A stretch of 64,000 nucleotides of DNA from Anastrepha obliqua (GCF_027943255.1 NC_072895.1:35934001-35998000), one strand, 5' to 3'; shown: positions 45,926 through 56,508, counted from the stretch's first letter. The notes: generated by a model not told the origin, from the sequence alone. Numbers and translations: made by a program.

Positions 45926-46320
45926 ACGTATGGAGCGACTGCTTGGGGATCCAGAGCCGCTCTACTGACAGTGCGGGCAGCACTAACTAAGCTTCAGCGA
46001 TGCGAACTTACCCTACAGCTCCGATGGAGGGGATGTTCGAGCTGCCACTGCTTCATATAGTTATTCAACAATCAGCAAAGCAGACCTTAATAAATATTAC
46101 CAAGAAAGGTTTCGGTCGAGGAAAAGTGAAGTTATTAGATGAAAATGGAGTTGTTGAGTCTCCAGCTCCCACTTACCCAGCAACCCAGAGATTATATCAC
46201 CAAAATCATAGAATTCGAAAAGAAGTTCAGAATTGAAACTGGTACATCTGCATTTGAAAGGAAGTAATATACCCTGCACTGGTACACAGATGGCTTGAAG
46301 GCGCCAGAACCAAGCGTTCT
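45926..46320 (+). pseudogene. I-type LINE fragment, 5' part of an interrupted copy
   Basis: The frames read KIIITYGATAWGSRAALLTV, then AALTKLQRCEL, TYPTAPMEGMFELPLLHI and VIQQSAKQTLINITKKG, then LLDENGVVESPAPT. The last recognisable motif is LHWYTDGLKAPEP (start of the RNase H domain, near 46275-46310). The sequence then stops at 46320 because another LINE (46325-47195, opposite strand) is inserted; a later part of the same kind of ORF2 resumes at 47200. Confidence 0.65.
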
Positions 46321-46324
46321 GTGC

Positions 46325-47195
46325 CGATGGGTAATTTTCATTTTTGCATTTTCATTTTCATTTACTTATTTAGTAAGTCAAGAAATACAAAGTTTCTTAC
46401 AGACTACATAGAACTAAGAGTATTTGTAAGAATTATATATGCATACATGTTTCGAAACTATTTAAAGAAATTATTAAGTGATAATTTAAACTTAAATTTA
46501 GATAACGATAAATCAAAAGCCAAAGAACTTGAAATATGTTTGAACTCATTCAATGTTGCTTTCGAGGCATAAACCGTTCTAACCCGCTCTAGGAATAATA
46601 AATCGTTATCCGAAGATTTTTTCGAAGTATGTAAAAATTAATGCGCTCTAAAAGTATAGGCGAGTCAACTGCCCCATTTATCATATTATATCGAAAACAA
46701 AGCAGAGTGACAGTGTACTTCTTCTACTTTGTAACGATTTTAAATCTAGTAATGCACAACTTGCATTATTAGAAGGAATCGATCTGAGTCCAAAACGAAG
46801 AAGTTTCTTTTGAATACGTTCAAGTCTATTAATGTGTCAGTGATGATAAGGTCACCAGATAAAGACGGCATACTCCCACTTGGATCACACGAGTGAAGTA
46901 AATAGTGACTTCAAAGTATAGGGATCCGTAAAATCGGAAGAAAACCACCGAATGAAGGCAAGTATAGAATACGATTTGGCGATAACAAAATTAAAATGAC
47001 TAAGAAACTGAAAAGTGGGGTCGAAATTTACACCCAAATCAGTAATTTCATTAAGAGTATTTAGGCGCGAATTCTTTATAAAATACGAGGTAGGGATTAA
47101 ATGCTTTGACTTAGAAAATGACGCATGATAGCATTTTTTAATATTTAATTGAAGTAGAATCCTATCAGACAGGTTTCGTAAGAAGGCGAAATCCT
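46325..47195 (-). pseudogene. CR1/jockey-like LINE 3' end with AAAATG repeat tail
   Basis: The minus-strand translation with few interruptions reads LLQLNIKKCYHASFSKSKHL, NTLNEITDLGVNFDPTFQFL, SHFNFVIAKSYSILAFIRWF, TLKSLFTSLV, a stop, SKWEYAVFIW, then NRLERIQKKLLRFGLRSIPS. The remainder is the C-terminal LLDLKSLQSRRSTLSLCFVF region. These are the thumb and C-terminal blocks of CR1/jockey-like reverse transcriptases. The 3' end is (AAAATG)n-like at about 46330-46372. The copy is 5'-truncated. Confidence 0.7.
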
Positions 47196-47199
47196 TACT

Positions 47200-47560
47200 G
47201 GAGGTATATCCGAAAGAGGTTTAGAAAACTCATAAACTAAGAATACTCACGGGCATTCTCACACGCCATTGCAAACTGCGCAATCATCTCAACAACCACG
47301 GAATATGGTTTTTGTGGTTTGTGCAACCAATCTCAGGAGAATCCAATGTACCTTCTCCTTGAATGCAGCGCTAGAATATTGAGAGATCTCGACCATTTGC
47401 AGTCAGAAGAAAGGCTCATATGCTGAATACAAACCAGCTCTATCCTAAGTTTAATAAGGGAACTGGGTCTGGTTGAGGTACTCTATTGAGTAGAAGGCAC
47501 AAAAGACCATGACGTCGAAATGCAAATCTCAAATTAATCTAATCTAATACAGGTTGCCAA
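47200..47560 (+). pseudogene. I-type LINE 3' end, resumption of the interrupted copy
   Basis: It reads THKLRILTGILTRHCKLRNH, then LNNHGIW and a frameshift into the Cys/His region (GLCNQSQENPMYLLLECSAR), a stop, and a 3' UTR ending in repeated AATCTAATC. The order (RNase H start at 46.3 kb, post-RNase H region here) and strand fit a single LINE split by the CR1-like insertion, although about 100 codons between them are missing. Confidence 0.6.
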
Positions 47561-48149
47561 TTATGAATAATTGCGCTTCTTAAATATTTCAGTACCCCAC
47601 ACACAATTTGCTTGGGCCAGACTTGCTTTGAATTAATGTATGTGTTATATATATGTATATGTACATATATGTATGTAGTTGAGTATGTAGAACGCATGCA
47701 CTATAATCAGTGAAATAGCTTCAACAATACTGGGAATAATCGTAAGCAGAATTCATCACGGTAACGCACAAGTAGACTATTAACAATAGCAATTCGGCCA
47801 GTGGCCTGGAAACAAAACATGATGTTCACTCATCCACAAATTCATTAAGTGGTTACTACACAATTTCAATCTATATGTGCATATGTATGTGTGTGTGTAA
47901 TTACATGCATGTGTGCGAATGGAAGTACAATTTTACATAGGTGTTAAAGCACCTAAATACGAATAATCAGTTGAAATATATTAAACTTAGGCAAATAGTT
48001 AACTGTACGGTTCTGTTCTGTTATGGAGATGCGGGCAGCCAACTACGGGCATTTCAATTCATTGAGCATGCTGGTGTAGCTAACCGTTCTCGGTTACGAA
48101 GCATTTAACAGTTAAAGTACCTCATTTTATGCACTTAATACTGAACCAG
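47561..48149. other. intergenic DNA, no gene seen
   Basis: TATG/TACATA arrays at 47640-47680 and 47880-47900. Nothing else recognised. Confidence 0.45.
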
Positions 48150-48345
48150 GCATATACAGTCACAGAGGTACGAGTCTGCCGTAACAGCAGAGGAACCACA
48201 AGGGATAAAGATCAGGTTTAGGTCCACTACTATGGAACCTAATGTATGACGGTGTCCTATGACTGGATATGTCTCCTGGAACCAAAATCATTGGATGCGC
48301 GGATGATATCGTGGTGGTAATGGGAGCAAAACACATCCAAGATGC
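48150..48345 (+). pseudogene. R1-type LINE reverse transcriptase fragment (part 1 of 3)
   Basis: The translation in shifted frames gives GPLLWNLMYDGVL, a stop, LDMSPGTKIIGCADDIVVVM and GAKHIQDAFKM. The polymerase box is CADD (usual FADD/YADD). The WN.MYDGVL wording is typical of R1-clade elements. The fragment ends where another LINE is inserted at 48346. Confidence 0.7.
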
Positions 48346-48735
48346 CTTTAAAATGTGGATACACAGGCGTATGTGGAAAATCTCATGGCTGATCACGTTT
48401 CCAACAGTGAGGATCTTCGCCGAATAAAACGGAGTAGGCAACTTCGCATGGCGGTGAATTGAAGGAAAGCATTTACTTGGGGCAGAAGGAAGACGAAGTA
48501 TTGGATGAAAACAAATATAATATTATGGTTGCGTAATATTAGACACTGGACAGGCATAGGAATCATTAGAGAGTTGTGGAATGTGGCAAGAGGCAGAGCA
48601 GCTTTTAACAAAATCACAAAAAATATTTCTAGATACTTTAAATTGTAAATTGTAATAGAATTTTAATGAAACTTGAACTGTACGATCGCTTCAATTCGAA
48701 AACGTACATGCAAATAAAGAAGAAGAAGAAAACTG
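48346..48735 (+). pseudogene. RTE-like LINE 3' end inserted in R1, (AAG)n tail
   Basis: The frames read FKMWIHRRMWKISWLITFPT, then GRRKTKYWMKTNIILWLRN-type basic residues and LLTKSQKIFLDTLNCKL. The block (F.MW..RRM..ISW, then a basic WL..L segment) is the C-terminus of an RTE-family ORF. The 3' end is AAAGAAGAAGAAGAAAA (48716-48732). R1 coding resumes just downstream, so this LINE interrupts it. Confidence 0.55.
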
Positions 48736-48754
48736 TAGCGATATTAATAGGCAG

Positions 48755-49115
48755 CAGAAAAGCAATCGAATTTATGAAGGTAAAAGTTGGGGCTGTAACT
48801 ATCAATTCAAAATGCGTTGGGGGTGATGATTGTTAGTCGTTTAAACTTTATAACTCACCTAGAATGTGCTGTGAATAAGGCATAGAGTGGGCAGACCTGT
48901 CTGGCACGAATAATGCCAAACAACGGTGTCCCTCGCCATAGTGAATGGATACTATATAGTATGGTTGTCAGTTCGGTCTTTTTATACGCGGCACCGATCT
49001 GGTCTGATGCATTGAACGTATCCGAACACGTCGCTAGAGCAAGACGTAAAGAAATTGCAGCAGAAGAAAGGCGTCGCTAGGAGATATGAAGATGCATGCG
49101 TAACAGTTAGGCTTA
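48755..49115 (+). pseudogene. R1-type LINE fragment (part 2 of 3)
   Basis: It reads GSRKAIEFMKVKVGAVTINS, then frames with ACLARIMPNNGVPRHSEWI-like residues, LYAAPIWSDALNVSEHVARA and RRKEIAAEERRR followed by a stop. This is the thumb/connection region of R1-clade ORF2, directly following the polymerase box part at 48150-48345 in element order. Interrupted again at about 49120. Confidence 0.7.
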
Positions 49116-49124
49116 CTATGGCCG

Positions 49125-49515
49125 CAAATAAACTAGAAAAAGGCACAGGGACTGCTTAGCCTTTCAAGAGATGATATCTTGAAGGGCGTGGCTTGGCTAT
49201 TTGGCAGGCATTTCTTGAGACTAGGAGTTTTTTCCCATGAATATTGTAGAAGTTGTAGAGATAAGGAACAGGAAGAAAGAGTTGAGCATTTCCTTTGCAA
49301 TTTAACTAAAATCAGAGCAGTTTGCCTAGATAAATACTTTTTTAGTTCTCTTACAGAACTGTCTGGCATGGGGATGGGTCCGATCCCGCGCGTCATAAGA
49401 GCCCCAAAATGGTTCCATGAAGAAAAGTAAATGAGGTTCCCATGTAGCACAGTGGTATCACAACGCACCTGTAAGGTCTAAGTGAGTTGGTGGTACAGAC
49501 CGACTACCACCATAA
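49125..49515 (+). pseudogene. I-type LINE 3' end (family X, copy 2)
   Basis: The open frame at 49179-49430 reads KGVAWLFGRHFLRLGVFSHE, then YCRSCRDKEQEERVEHFLCN, then LTKIRAVCLDKYFFSSLTEL and WFHEEK before the stop. The Cys/His motif C-x2-C-x11-H-x3-C is intact here. The 3' UTR (49431-49515: ATGAGGTTCCCATGTAGCAC..CTACCACCATAACC) matches the inverted copy at 25097-25190. It is inserted between R1 parts 2 and 3. Confidence 0.7.
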
Positions 49516-49599
49516 CCGAACCTAAGACGTAGTTTGATCGCCCACTGCCAAGACCGATGGAACAGCTCACCTAAAGGTAGATAGACACAGACTCTAATA

Positions 49600-50025
49600 C
49601 CCACCCCTACGACGTAGTTAGAAAGCAACCATGGGGGAACAAATTACTACCTAACTCAATTCCTTTCATCGCTCGGGGTATTTAGAAAATACCTCCAAAG
49701 ATTTGGCCACCACAGTTCACCAAACTGCCCAATCTGCACGGAGAAGGAAGAATATGTTGATCACGTCTTGTTCCAATCCCGCGCTATGCTCCCGAAACCT
49801 GTAAAATCGTGAAAAGAGAAAATATTGTAGGCTTTATGATGAAGTCAGCTGATAATGGGAAAGGAATCTGTAATAAATATTCATAATGATCTAAGACACG
49901 CGGTGTTCGTAGGCGTCAACAATAATTAGGAACCTTTGAGCTAACCAGCCCCGTGAAGTAATACCTTTTTGGCAACTCAGGGCGGGAGAATGGTAGATTG
50001 CAGAGAGGTATTTAGTACGTAGGTG
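49600..50025 (+). pseudogene. R1-type LINE C-terminus (part 3 of 3)
   Basis: One frame (no stop until about 49809) reads HGGTNYYLTQFLSSLGVFRK, then YLQRFGHHSSPNCPICTEKE, then EYVDHVLFQ. This is the C-terminal zinc-knuckle-like CP.C-x8-H segment characteristic of R1-clade ORF2. The rest degrades into the 3' UTR. Confidence 0.7.
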
Positions 50026-50109
50026 TAGCTGTGAGGCGACTATGCCAGTATAGCAGAACTCATGAGAGTTTCCTCTTCTCGCGTGTCATCCCGAAAAAAA
50101 GTAAATGTC

Positions 50110-51040
50110 ATGAATATATTTCTTACGTTTTGACTATATTGGGTCGAGGGAAATACTGCACCACAGAACAACAAAAGCAAATTCGGAAATTGAATGCAGA
50201 TGGGAGATCTCGCACAGAAATACAAAGTATTATTTCATGTTCAGCAAAAATGATTTGAAATGCAATCAAATTTGTGGAAATGCTGAAAAAAGAGAAAGAA
50301 AACGAAAAACGTGTAAGGTGCTCCAAAGAGAATCCCATGAAGTCAGCCGTACAAATTAAAAAGGAGGTGAACTTAATTGTTTTTGAGATGACTGTACGTA
50401 GAAGACTACGGGAAGCTAGATTAGTAGCTCGCAGCCCCTCCTTGCATCAAAACATGAGGCAAAACTTTTGGAGTTTACAAAAAAGCATGCTAGCTGAATA
50501 GCTGGCATGTGGCGTAATATTTTAAGGACTGACGAGTCTAAAATAGTTTTGTCCGAGGCACGAGCTTACGACAATATGCTAGACGTTCACCTGGCACCGA
50601 AAATCAGCCACAATACACTCTAAAAACCATTAAGCATGGGGGCTCAGAAATAATGGTATGGATGTTTCTCATATTATGGCCGTGGAAATAATGCAGAATG
50701 TTATGTTGCCGTATTGCAGAGAGGAAATGATAATAGACTGTGTCCACCAGCAGGATGATGATTCTAAACCCACAAGTCTAAAGGCCAAGGATTGGTTTCG
50801 CGCAAATAAAATTGTGGTTATGCACAATGGTCCGTCCCCCGACTTCGATTCTATAGAAAATCTGTGGGGGGACTTCAAAAGAGCTGTACACAATGCCAAC
50901 GCGAGTAGCAATCAACAACTTTGGGAAATTGTTGAAGATGCGTGGCTAAAGATTCCGAAGCAGCAATGTGAGCAATTGGCGGACTTACGCCGTTGTGTTG
51001 CCGTAATAAAAAATTTGGGAAATTCAACTAAATATTAGTT
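50110..51040 (+). pseudogene. Tc1-like transposase pseudogene
   Basis: The first part (to 50500) has the HTH region EQQKQIRKLNADGRSRTEIQ..ISCSAKMIWNAIKF and RRRLREARLVARSP. Frameshifts and stops follow between 50500 and 50660. The last open part (50658-51038) contains MMLP-type catalytic-domain residues, QQDDDSKPTSLKAKDWFRAN (second Asp), SPDFDSIENLWGDFKRAVHN (third residue Glu), and the C-terminal LRRCVAVIKNLGNSTKY. The spacing from the second Asp to the Glu is 33 rather than the usual 34, owing to a small deletion (HNGPSPD in place of the normal W-P-x-S-P-D). The first catalytic Asp is near 50533 (RTDESK). Non-functional. Confidence 0.75.
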
Positions 51041-51530
51041 TCAAATTTTTATCTGCAAACTTTGTCAATGCAGTTTCTCTTTAATTTTTTCATAAACTTA
51101 TTTAGAATGCGCTAATTATATGGCCACTGCTATTTTAATATTAGCCCTGAATTTCTATTTTTTGTTATACAATATAAATTTTTGTTTTTCGTTATATAGA
51201 AGAATTGATTTAAATATGTGTTGAGTTAAAGAATAGAATATTTCAAAACAATAATAAAACTTTCTAATCGCATCATAGATTAAAAATAAAAAAAAAAACT
51301 TTTATCTTTTTTTTGTATTACTATTTTCGTGTTCGCAACTGTGTGCTCCTGTACTTACGCGTCTTTTCGAGTAGCATGGAAATTTAAGTTAAATTCAATG
51401 GGGCGCGTAATGTTTTGACTTAAGCCACTTTCATAATTAACACTACATGAATTCCATATAATGTTGACCAATGTTGTTGTTACAACCACTATCTAATGGT
51501 TAACTTTTGTCGACATCGTAAAAATCATCA
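51041..51530. other. AT-rich spacer, no gene
   Basis: Probably the 3' part of the Tc1 relic and unrelated AT-rich sequence. No clear terminal repeats were found. Confidence 0.35.
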
Positions 51531-52276
51531 CCTTTTTGGGTGTTTGGCCGAGCTCCTACTCCTAATTGTGGCGTGCGTCTTGATGTTGTTTCAAAAATGG
51601 AGGGACCTACAGTTTTAAGCCAATTTGAGTAATCGATTGACCACCAGGAGACGGCTCCTGCCACAGGTAATGGTTTGGGCCGCTGTAACCGCAGGTGGGG
51701 CTCTCCAATCGTTTTCATCGAGCCTAGCGTCAAAGTAAATGCGAAATATTATCGGGAAAGTATTCTGGAGGTTGCTTTGTATCCGTGGGCAGACAAACAT
51801 TTCGGCGGCAAACCATGGATGTTTCAACAGGGCTCGGCACCGTCTCACAAAGCTTGAGTGAACCAAGAATGCCCAAAAAAACGTTGCGAACTTCATAACA
51901 TCCACACAATGGCTCTCAAATTCACTAGACGCGAATCCGATGGATTATTTTCTTTGGGGCTTTTGGAGAGCAAAGTCCGAAATAAAAGATTGACCAGTCT
52001 CGAGGCCCTGAAAAAAGCGCGATTGGGCCAAAATACCTGCGAGTCACATTCGGGCAGCTTCCGATTGGTTTCTGGACCGTTTCAAGGCCATAGTGAAGGC
52101 AAAAGGTGGTCAATTCGAGCAGAATAAAATTGGTTCTTAATTTTTTATTATTTTCACACATTTTTTACTTTGAATTGAATTTATCGCCTTTTTAATTGGT
52201 TACACTTCGAGTGCCGGACCCTGTACGTCCTCCGAATAGTTGTCACGCACCAACCCAGTCGCCTATGGCTGCCGCG
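51531..52276 (-). mobile_element. SINE copy split by a maT fossil
   Basis: The left SINE piece is 51531-51625 (GTTTGGCCGAGCTCCTACTC, GGCGTGCGTCTTGATG, AGGGACCTACAGTTTTAAGC) and the right piece 52224-52276 (CGAATAGTTGTCACGCACCA, then CCCAGTCGCC..GGCTGCCGCGG, the tRNA-like head). Both are in minus orientation and in the right order. Between them lies a maT-type transposase relic ending in a terminal repeat. Part of the SINE body and the 5' half of the maT element are missing, so a deletion followed or accompanied insertion. Confidence 0.65.
51627..52222 (+). pseudogene. maT-type (DD37D) transposase fragment
   Basis: In shifted frames the plus strand encodes RLTTRRRLLPQVMVWAAV, then PSVKVNAKYYRESILEVALY, then PWADKHFGGKPWMFQQGSAP and SHKA followed by a stop. 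The second catalytic Asp is replaced by Gly (FQQG for FQQD). Further on are ESDGLFSLGLLESKVRNKRL and TSLEALKKA, with the third Asp region degraded (NPMDYF has become ESDGLF). The right terminus CGAGTGCCGGACCCTGTA (52206-52223) ends beside TA. Known: the DD37D (maT) spacing and FQQD.APSHKA wording identify the group. Dead. Confidence 0.7.
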
Positions 52277-53065
52277 GTACGTTAAATAAATTTAGTTGAA
52301 AATAATGTGGTGTCAAATAACTAATAATTTCGACTTAGACCACTTTCATAGTTATGGACATATGTTTAGTGTGTGAGAAAAATGCATTTTTTGATAAAAG
52401 ATTACAAATTCCAACATTTATTCTCGCACACGTCAGCTGGGTTCCTTCTTCTTCAAAATCTTTGTCCCTTTTTTTGGTTGCTCTAATCATAATCATATCA
52501 TTTTATAAATATTTACATTTAAGTTGATCACCCAAACCAAATCCAATTTATTTATGTAAGAGGATAAAAAAAACCATAATAAGCATTAAGGGCCGGTTTT
52601 TTATCCAACTACAGAAAATCAAAAGGAAAGAATTCAAATTGTACACAGGCACACACATACATATATACATATATAATATACGAGTATGTGTCTGTATATG
52701 AATGCACGTATGTATTAAACAAAACCACAGTAATTAATCAATCTTTGTAACGCTTCTCATGATCAGATATAGAAAACAGGGTTTCTGTCCAGATTAGGAA
52801 TGACAAAGCACATTTTTACATTCCTCTGCCAGTGTCAAATCGATATGTAGTAAAAAAAACTTGCTAAAAGGATGCGGCAATTTAATCTGATCAGGTACCA
52901 CAGCTGAATCGATAAGCAGAAGCAGCAACAATAGATGCGGGCAATCGCTTTCGAGTCGATTTCCGAGAGGAAGAATGGTTTGCATTTTATATTCATTAAT
53001 TTGTATTTTATTTGTAATTCTCAACCATCTGGACGCATCTATGATATAAGCTCCCGCTAGGCCGG
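52277..53065. other. intergenic DNA, no gene seen
   Basis: TACATATA arrays near 52655-52690. The minus-strand ORF 52794-53309 is a shadow of LINE sequence in its right half and unrecognised in its left half. Confidence 0.4.
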
Positions 53066-53159
53066 GATTTGCTGTGGATTCTTTTGTGCCGCGTAAGGGT
53101 AATTCTTCACCCTTAGAATTATCATCGAGCAATGTGTTGAGTATAAGTCTAAGTATAAG

Positions 53160-54045
53160 TCGGCATTTGCTTTTTATTGACTTTGAAAAGCCTTCGACAG
53201 CATCATTTGGGAAGCCATCTGATCTGCTCTGCGAAGAAGAGGTATCCCAGAAAAGCTGATTGCTCTGACAAGGGAGAGCTTCAGAGACGCTAGCTACTAC
53301 GTCCTGCACAAAGGATTATTTTCTGTGTCTTTCCAGGTGCTGAGCGGTGTACGACAAGGATGCATATTTATTTATTTATTTATTATGTGATTCTTCGAGG
53401 AAGTCATGTGCGCTGTTTTCCGTATTGCAAATCAGGATAAAGGCAGGTAAGCAATCAATTTCTCAGGTACCTTGCATACGCGGATGATATCTGCTTACTA
53501 ATATCGCATATCGGCTTATAAACTTTGCGACCTGAAACTGCTTCCTCAAGTCATGCATGGAAAGTTTCAAGCTACCGGCCTCAAGATCAACGCTATAAAA
53601 ACGAAAGCGCTGCATTTCAGCGAGGTCACATCAGATCCGGTCGCAGTGAGCACACAAACGGTATTAAAGTGTAGATAAATTTTGCTACCTTGGCTGCATG
53701 GTCGCCCCGAAGGCGGCTCTAAGGTAGAAGTTGAGTATAGGATTAGCAAAGCTATTTCATCACTTGGCATCCTTGCGCCTTTGTGGCAAAATAACAACAT
53801 CGGAGCTGCAAAAAAATCTAACCACCTTGATGTGGCGACTAAATTCGAAATAGGAAGTTGCAGTGTTACTTGGCAGGCCCTGCGTTGGAACCCCTTCCAA
53901 CATGCTGGCCGAGGAGTGGCCAGCTGGAGATGCTCAACAGAAGCTGAAATGAACTCTCTCGGTCTTACGTGGAACGAACTGAGATATATAGCGCAAACCG
54001 TGTCCGTTGGCAAAGTGCGTAGTTGACGCTCTATGCTCTAATAGC
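53160..54045 (+). pseudogene. RTE-like LINE reverse transcriptase, heavily frameshifted
   Basis: Recognisable blocks in order: FIDFEKAFDS-type RT3 (about 53172; the catalytic Asp is in FID), ALRRRGIPEKLIALTRESFR (about 53227), VLHKGLFSVSFQVLSGVRQG (RT4, about 53310-53360), RYLAYADDICLLI (YADD box, about 53468-53500), GLKIN-like (53580) and CYLGCMVAPKAAL (53690). A deletion then joins to the C-terminal block VTWQALRWNPFQHAGRGVAS and WRCSTEAEMNSLGLTWNELR at 53850-54000. The C-terminal motif is homologous to that of the 14.9-16.1 kb copy. A TTTA microsatellite (53366-53386) sits in the middle of the RT domain. Confidence 0.7.
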
Positions 54046-54659
54046 AGTTAGAAAAATATATGTATATACATATTTCACCCAAGTAAACATTTTTATACCT
54101 GAGCGAACTTATGCTTAAGTTTATTTACATAATTCACATTCAGCATAAAGGAATCAAAATAGGAGTCGATTTAGCCATGTCTGTCCGTACATTCGTCGGT
54201 CTAACCGTGCGTGTGATAACTCCAAACAAAATGAATATATTTCAATGAAACTTGGTGTACAAATTACTTCAAGGTTGATGGGTATTGAAAACGAGTGGAA
54301 TCGGCTGATTATAACGCCCACATCCGAAACGGTAATTTCTTTAAAAAAGAAAAATACATATAAAATCTGTTATAAATAAAGCGAAATCACTTAGATATGG
54401 TAAAGGAGATAAACCCAAAGCAAGAAATACCACTCGAGTAAAATTTCAAAATATGGGCGGTGCCAAAAGCACTTTTGGTTAAGTGCGTATATTTCAATAA
54501 CGTCTTAATAACACCCAAAATTGGGCACTGGATCGGAAACAATTATCTTTAAATAGCTACTATAGACTCCCAGACTAGTGACGCGTGGTCCAAGCTGAGA
54601 TCTACTCTATAAACAAAGCACTAAAAATGACATGACTAATGGATATACTATACTGTTCA
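54046..54659. other. intergenic DNA, no gene seen
   Basis: Nothing recognised. Confidence 0.4.
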
Positions 54660-55490
54660 CTAGACAGGGGTAGTTTACTGGGGCGGCAGCCCTTGGTCGG
54701 GGAAAAACCCGAGTCATTCCGGTAACAAAGAACCGGCTGCCATGGGAATGCCACCAGCCACCAGAGGGAGCCTCCCTGGCCTCATACGCTGACGAGTGCA
54801 CGATAATGGCGCCGGGCATTGACATCGATGGCCTGCGCTCCAAAGTGAGCAACTAACTCACCGACCTTTCTCGCTTTTTCACAGCGAGGAATCTCCAACT
54901 TTCCCCCACTAAGTCCACGGCGACCCTCTTTACCACCTGGACAAAAGTCGATGCCACACCAATTCCGACTGTAAACAAATTTAGGGTGTAACCTTCGACA
55001 ATTTGCTTTCCTTCTCTGCGCATACAACCGCAATTGCCACTAAAGTACAAGATCGCAACAAGGTCTTCAAATCGCTTGCCGGCAGCACTTGGGGCAAAGA
55101 CAAAGAATTGTTCCTACCGACATTTAAGGCAATTGGCCGGCCGGTTCTAAACTATGCTGCGCTTGTCTGGTCGCCTGCAACCAGTGACATACAGTGGATA
55201 AGCTTCAGACATGCCAAACACTGCCATTCGGACACCGACGGGTTGCCTCCTGATGTCCCTCATACAACACCTTCGCAACGAGGCCAATATGCTACCTGTG
55301 AAGGAGCATACAATCTGCTCAGCAAGCAGTTCCTGTTAGGGTGCTACCCTACAAGGTGGCGCGAAATTAATCGTCAAATTTTGATTTTGAACAACTTTAG
55401 GGTGATTAATTTTGCGCCACTTTGTACTTTGAACCTTCTTGAAGTTGCTAGGAATAGAAGTAGGAAGAGATTTCAAAAATACGGACAGCA
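54660..55490 (+). pseudogene. jockey-like LINE fragment carrying a mini-MITE
   Basis: It reads PPEGASLASYADECTIMAPG (polymerase box YADE), LTDLSRFFTARNLQLSPTKS, TATLFTTWTKV, then in other frames KVQDRNKVFKSLAGSTWGKD, KELFLPTFKAIGRPVLNYAA, LVWSPATSDIQW and LLSKQFLLGCY. These are jockey-clade RT thumb and C-terminal blocks. The open frame 55003-55494 continues through an inserted 73-bp element (55352-55424), giving a chimeric C-terminus REINRQILILNNFRVINFAP that is not LINE protein. Truncated at both ends. Confidence 0.75.
55352..55424. mobile_element. 73-bp MITE with DD41D-type TIRs
   Basis: CAAGGTGGCGCGAAATTAATC on one side and GATTAATTTTGCGCCACTTTG on the other are inverted copies, with TA at 55350-55351 and 55425-55426. 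The ends match the TIRs of the DD41D element at 12539-13855 (CAAGGTGGCGCAAAAGTAACC), suggesting mobilisation by that group. One of the smallest recognisable elements in the window. Confidence 0.8.
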
Positions 55491-56496
55491 TTAACGAGAC
55501 AGTCTTGCAGAGGTCAGAAATTGTACCCGTTTAAGTACAATCAGATCGTTCAAGCGAGTCGAAGTATGCCGAAGCAAAAATAAATATTTTTATTCTCATG
55601 CGAATAACTTTTAAATTTATTAAATTTTTTCATTTTGTATATCGTACATTTTTTCTATCATACATATGTTAGTTTTAAAAAAATAAATAAAAAATAAATT
55701 TTCATTTACCTATAATACGTTCACATATAAGTAGATAATCTACTTTTTCGTTCTTAACTCCCAATCCGTAATTAAAAAGCGAGATTTCCCACACAAAATT
55801 TCTATCCCAAAATCTGAGATTACAAAATAATCCTAGACAATGACTATACTTTTTGACATGCAACCCTGTGTTATCGATAATTATTATAACGAATGTAAGG
55901 AGAAACATCAAAATAAAAACTAAATAAAATGGGCGCCGGCAAAGAAAACAAGTCTGTAAACATAATTCTAATAAAATTTTTGTTAAATATTATTAATTAT
56001 AGATTCATTTTACAGAAAAAAGCGTGTGTTCATAAACGTTTTGTCCTCTTATTACTTGTAAAATGTAATATAGAATATCCCATGCGCATTGCTGCCAGAA
56101 TTTTTTGCAACCTCAGTAAACGTCGCTTACGGATTTCCTCCAACTGTTTCTTATTAGCAGCCAATTGCCCAATTAAATTAGCTATTCCTTCTCCTGGTAT
56201 TTTTTTTTTGTATCGTTAATAATAATTAAAGAAACCAATAACACCGAAATATTCCACCAAAATAATTTCTATGAAGAAAAACCTTTCACGAAAGTACTGA
56301 CAGCTGGTTGTCAATTTTGCTGGTAATCTGCCATGTGTGAACGGGTCGATTAATTTTGCGAATTTATTGGTAATTAATGCATATGTGAACGTACTTTTAT
56401 TATAAACATATTTCTAATAATATTTAGTCCTGCCATAAGATCTGTTAAAAGTTAAGTCCCTTATGATATGAAACTTTAATACTTTTTTAATGAAGT
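55491..56496. other. intergenic DNA, no gene supported
   Basis: The ORF 55929-56219 (MGAGKENKSVNIILIK..) has no recognised family or splice context. GTCGATTAATTTTGCGAATT at about 56345 partly resembles the DD41D-type end. Confidence 0.4.
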
Positions 56497-56508
56497 TAGT
56501 TTTATTTA

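Noticed and set aside
49432..49500. tRNA gene candidate (A-box-like GTAGCACAGTGG)
   Set aside because: No cloverleaf or B box; it is the 3' UTR of a LINE that recurs at 25.1 kb.
52794..53309. 171-codon minus-strand ORF
   Set aside because: It overlaps the RTE-like reverse transcriptase on the plus strand and matches nothing itself.
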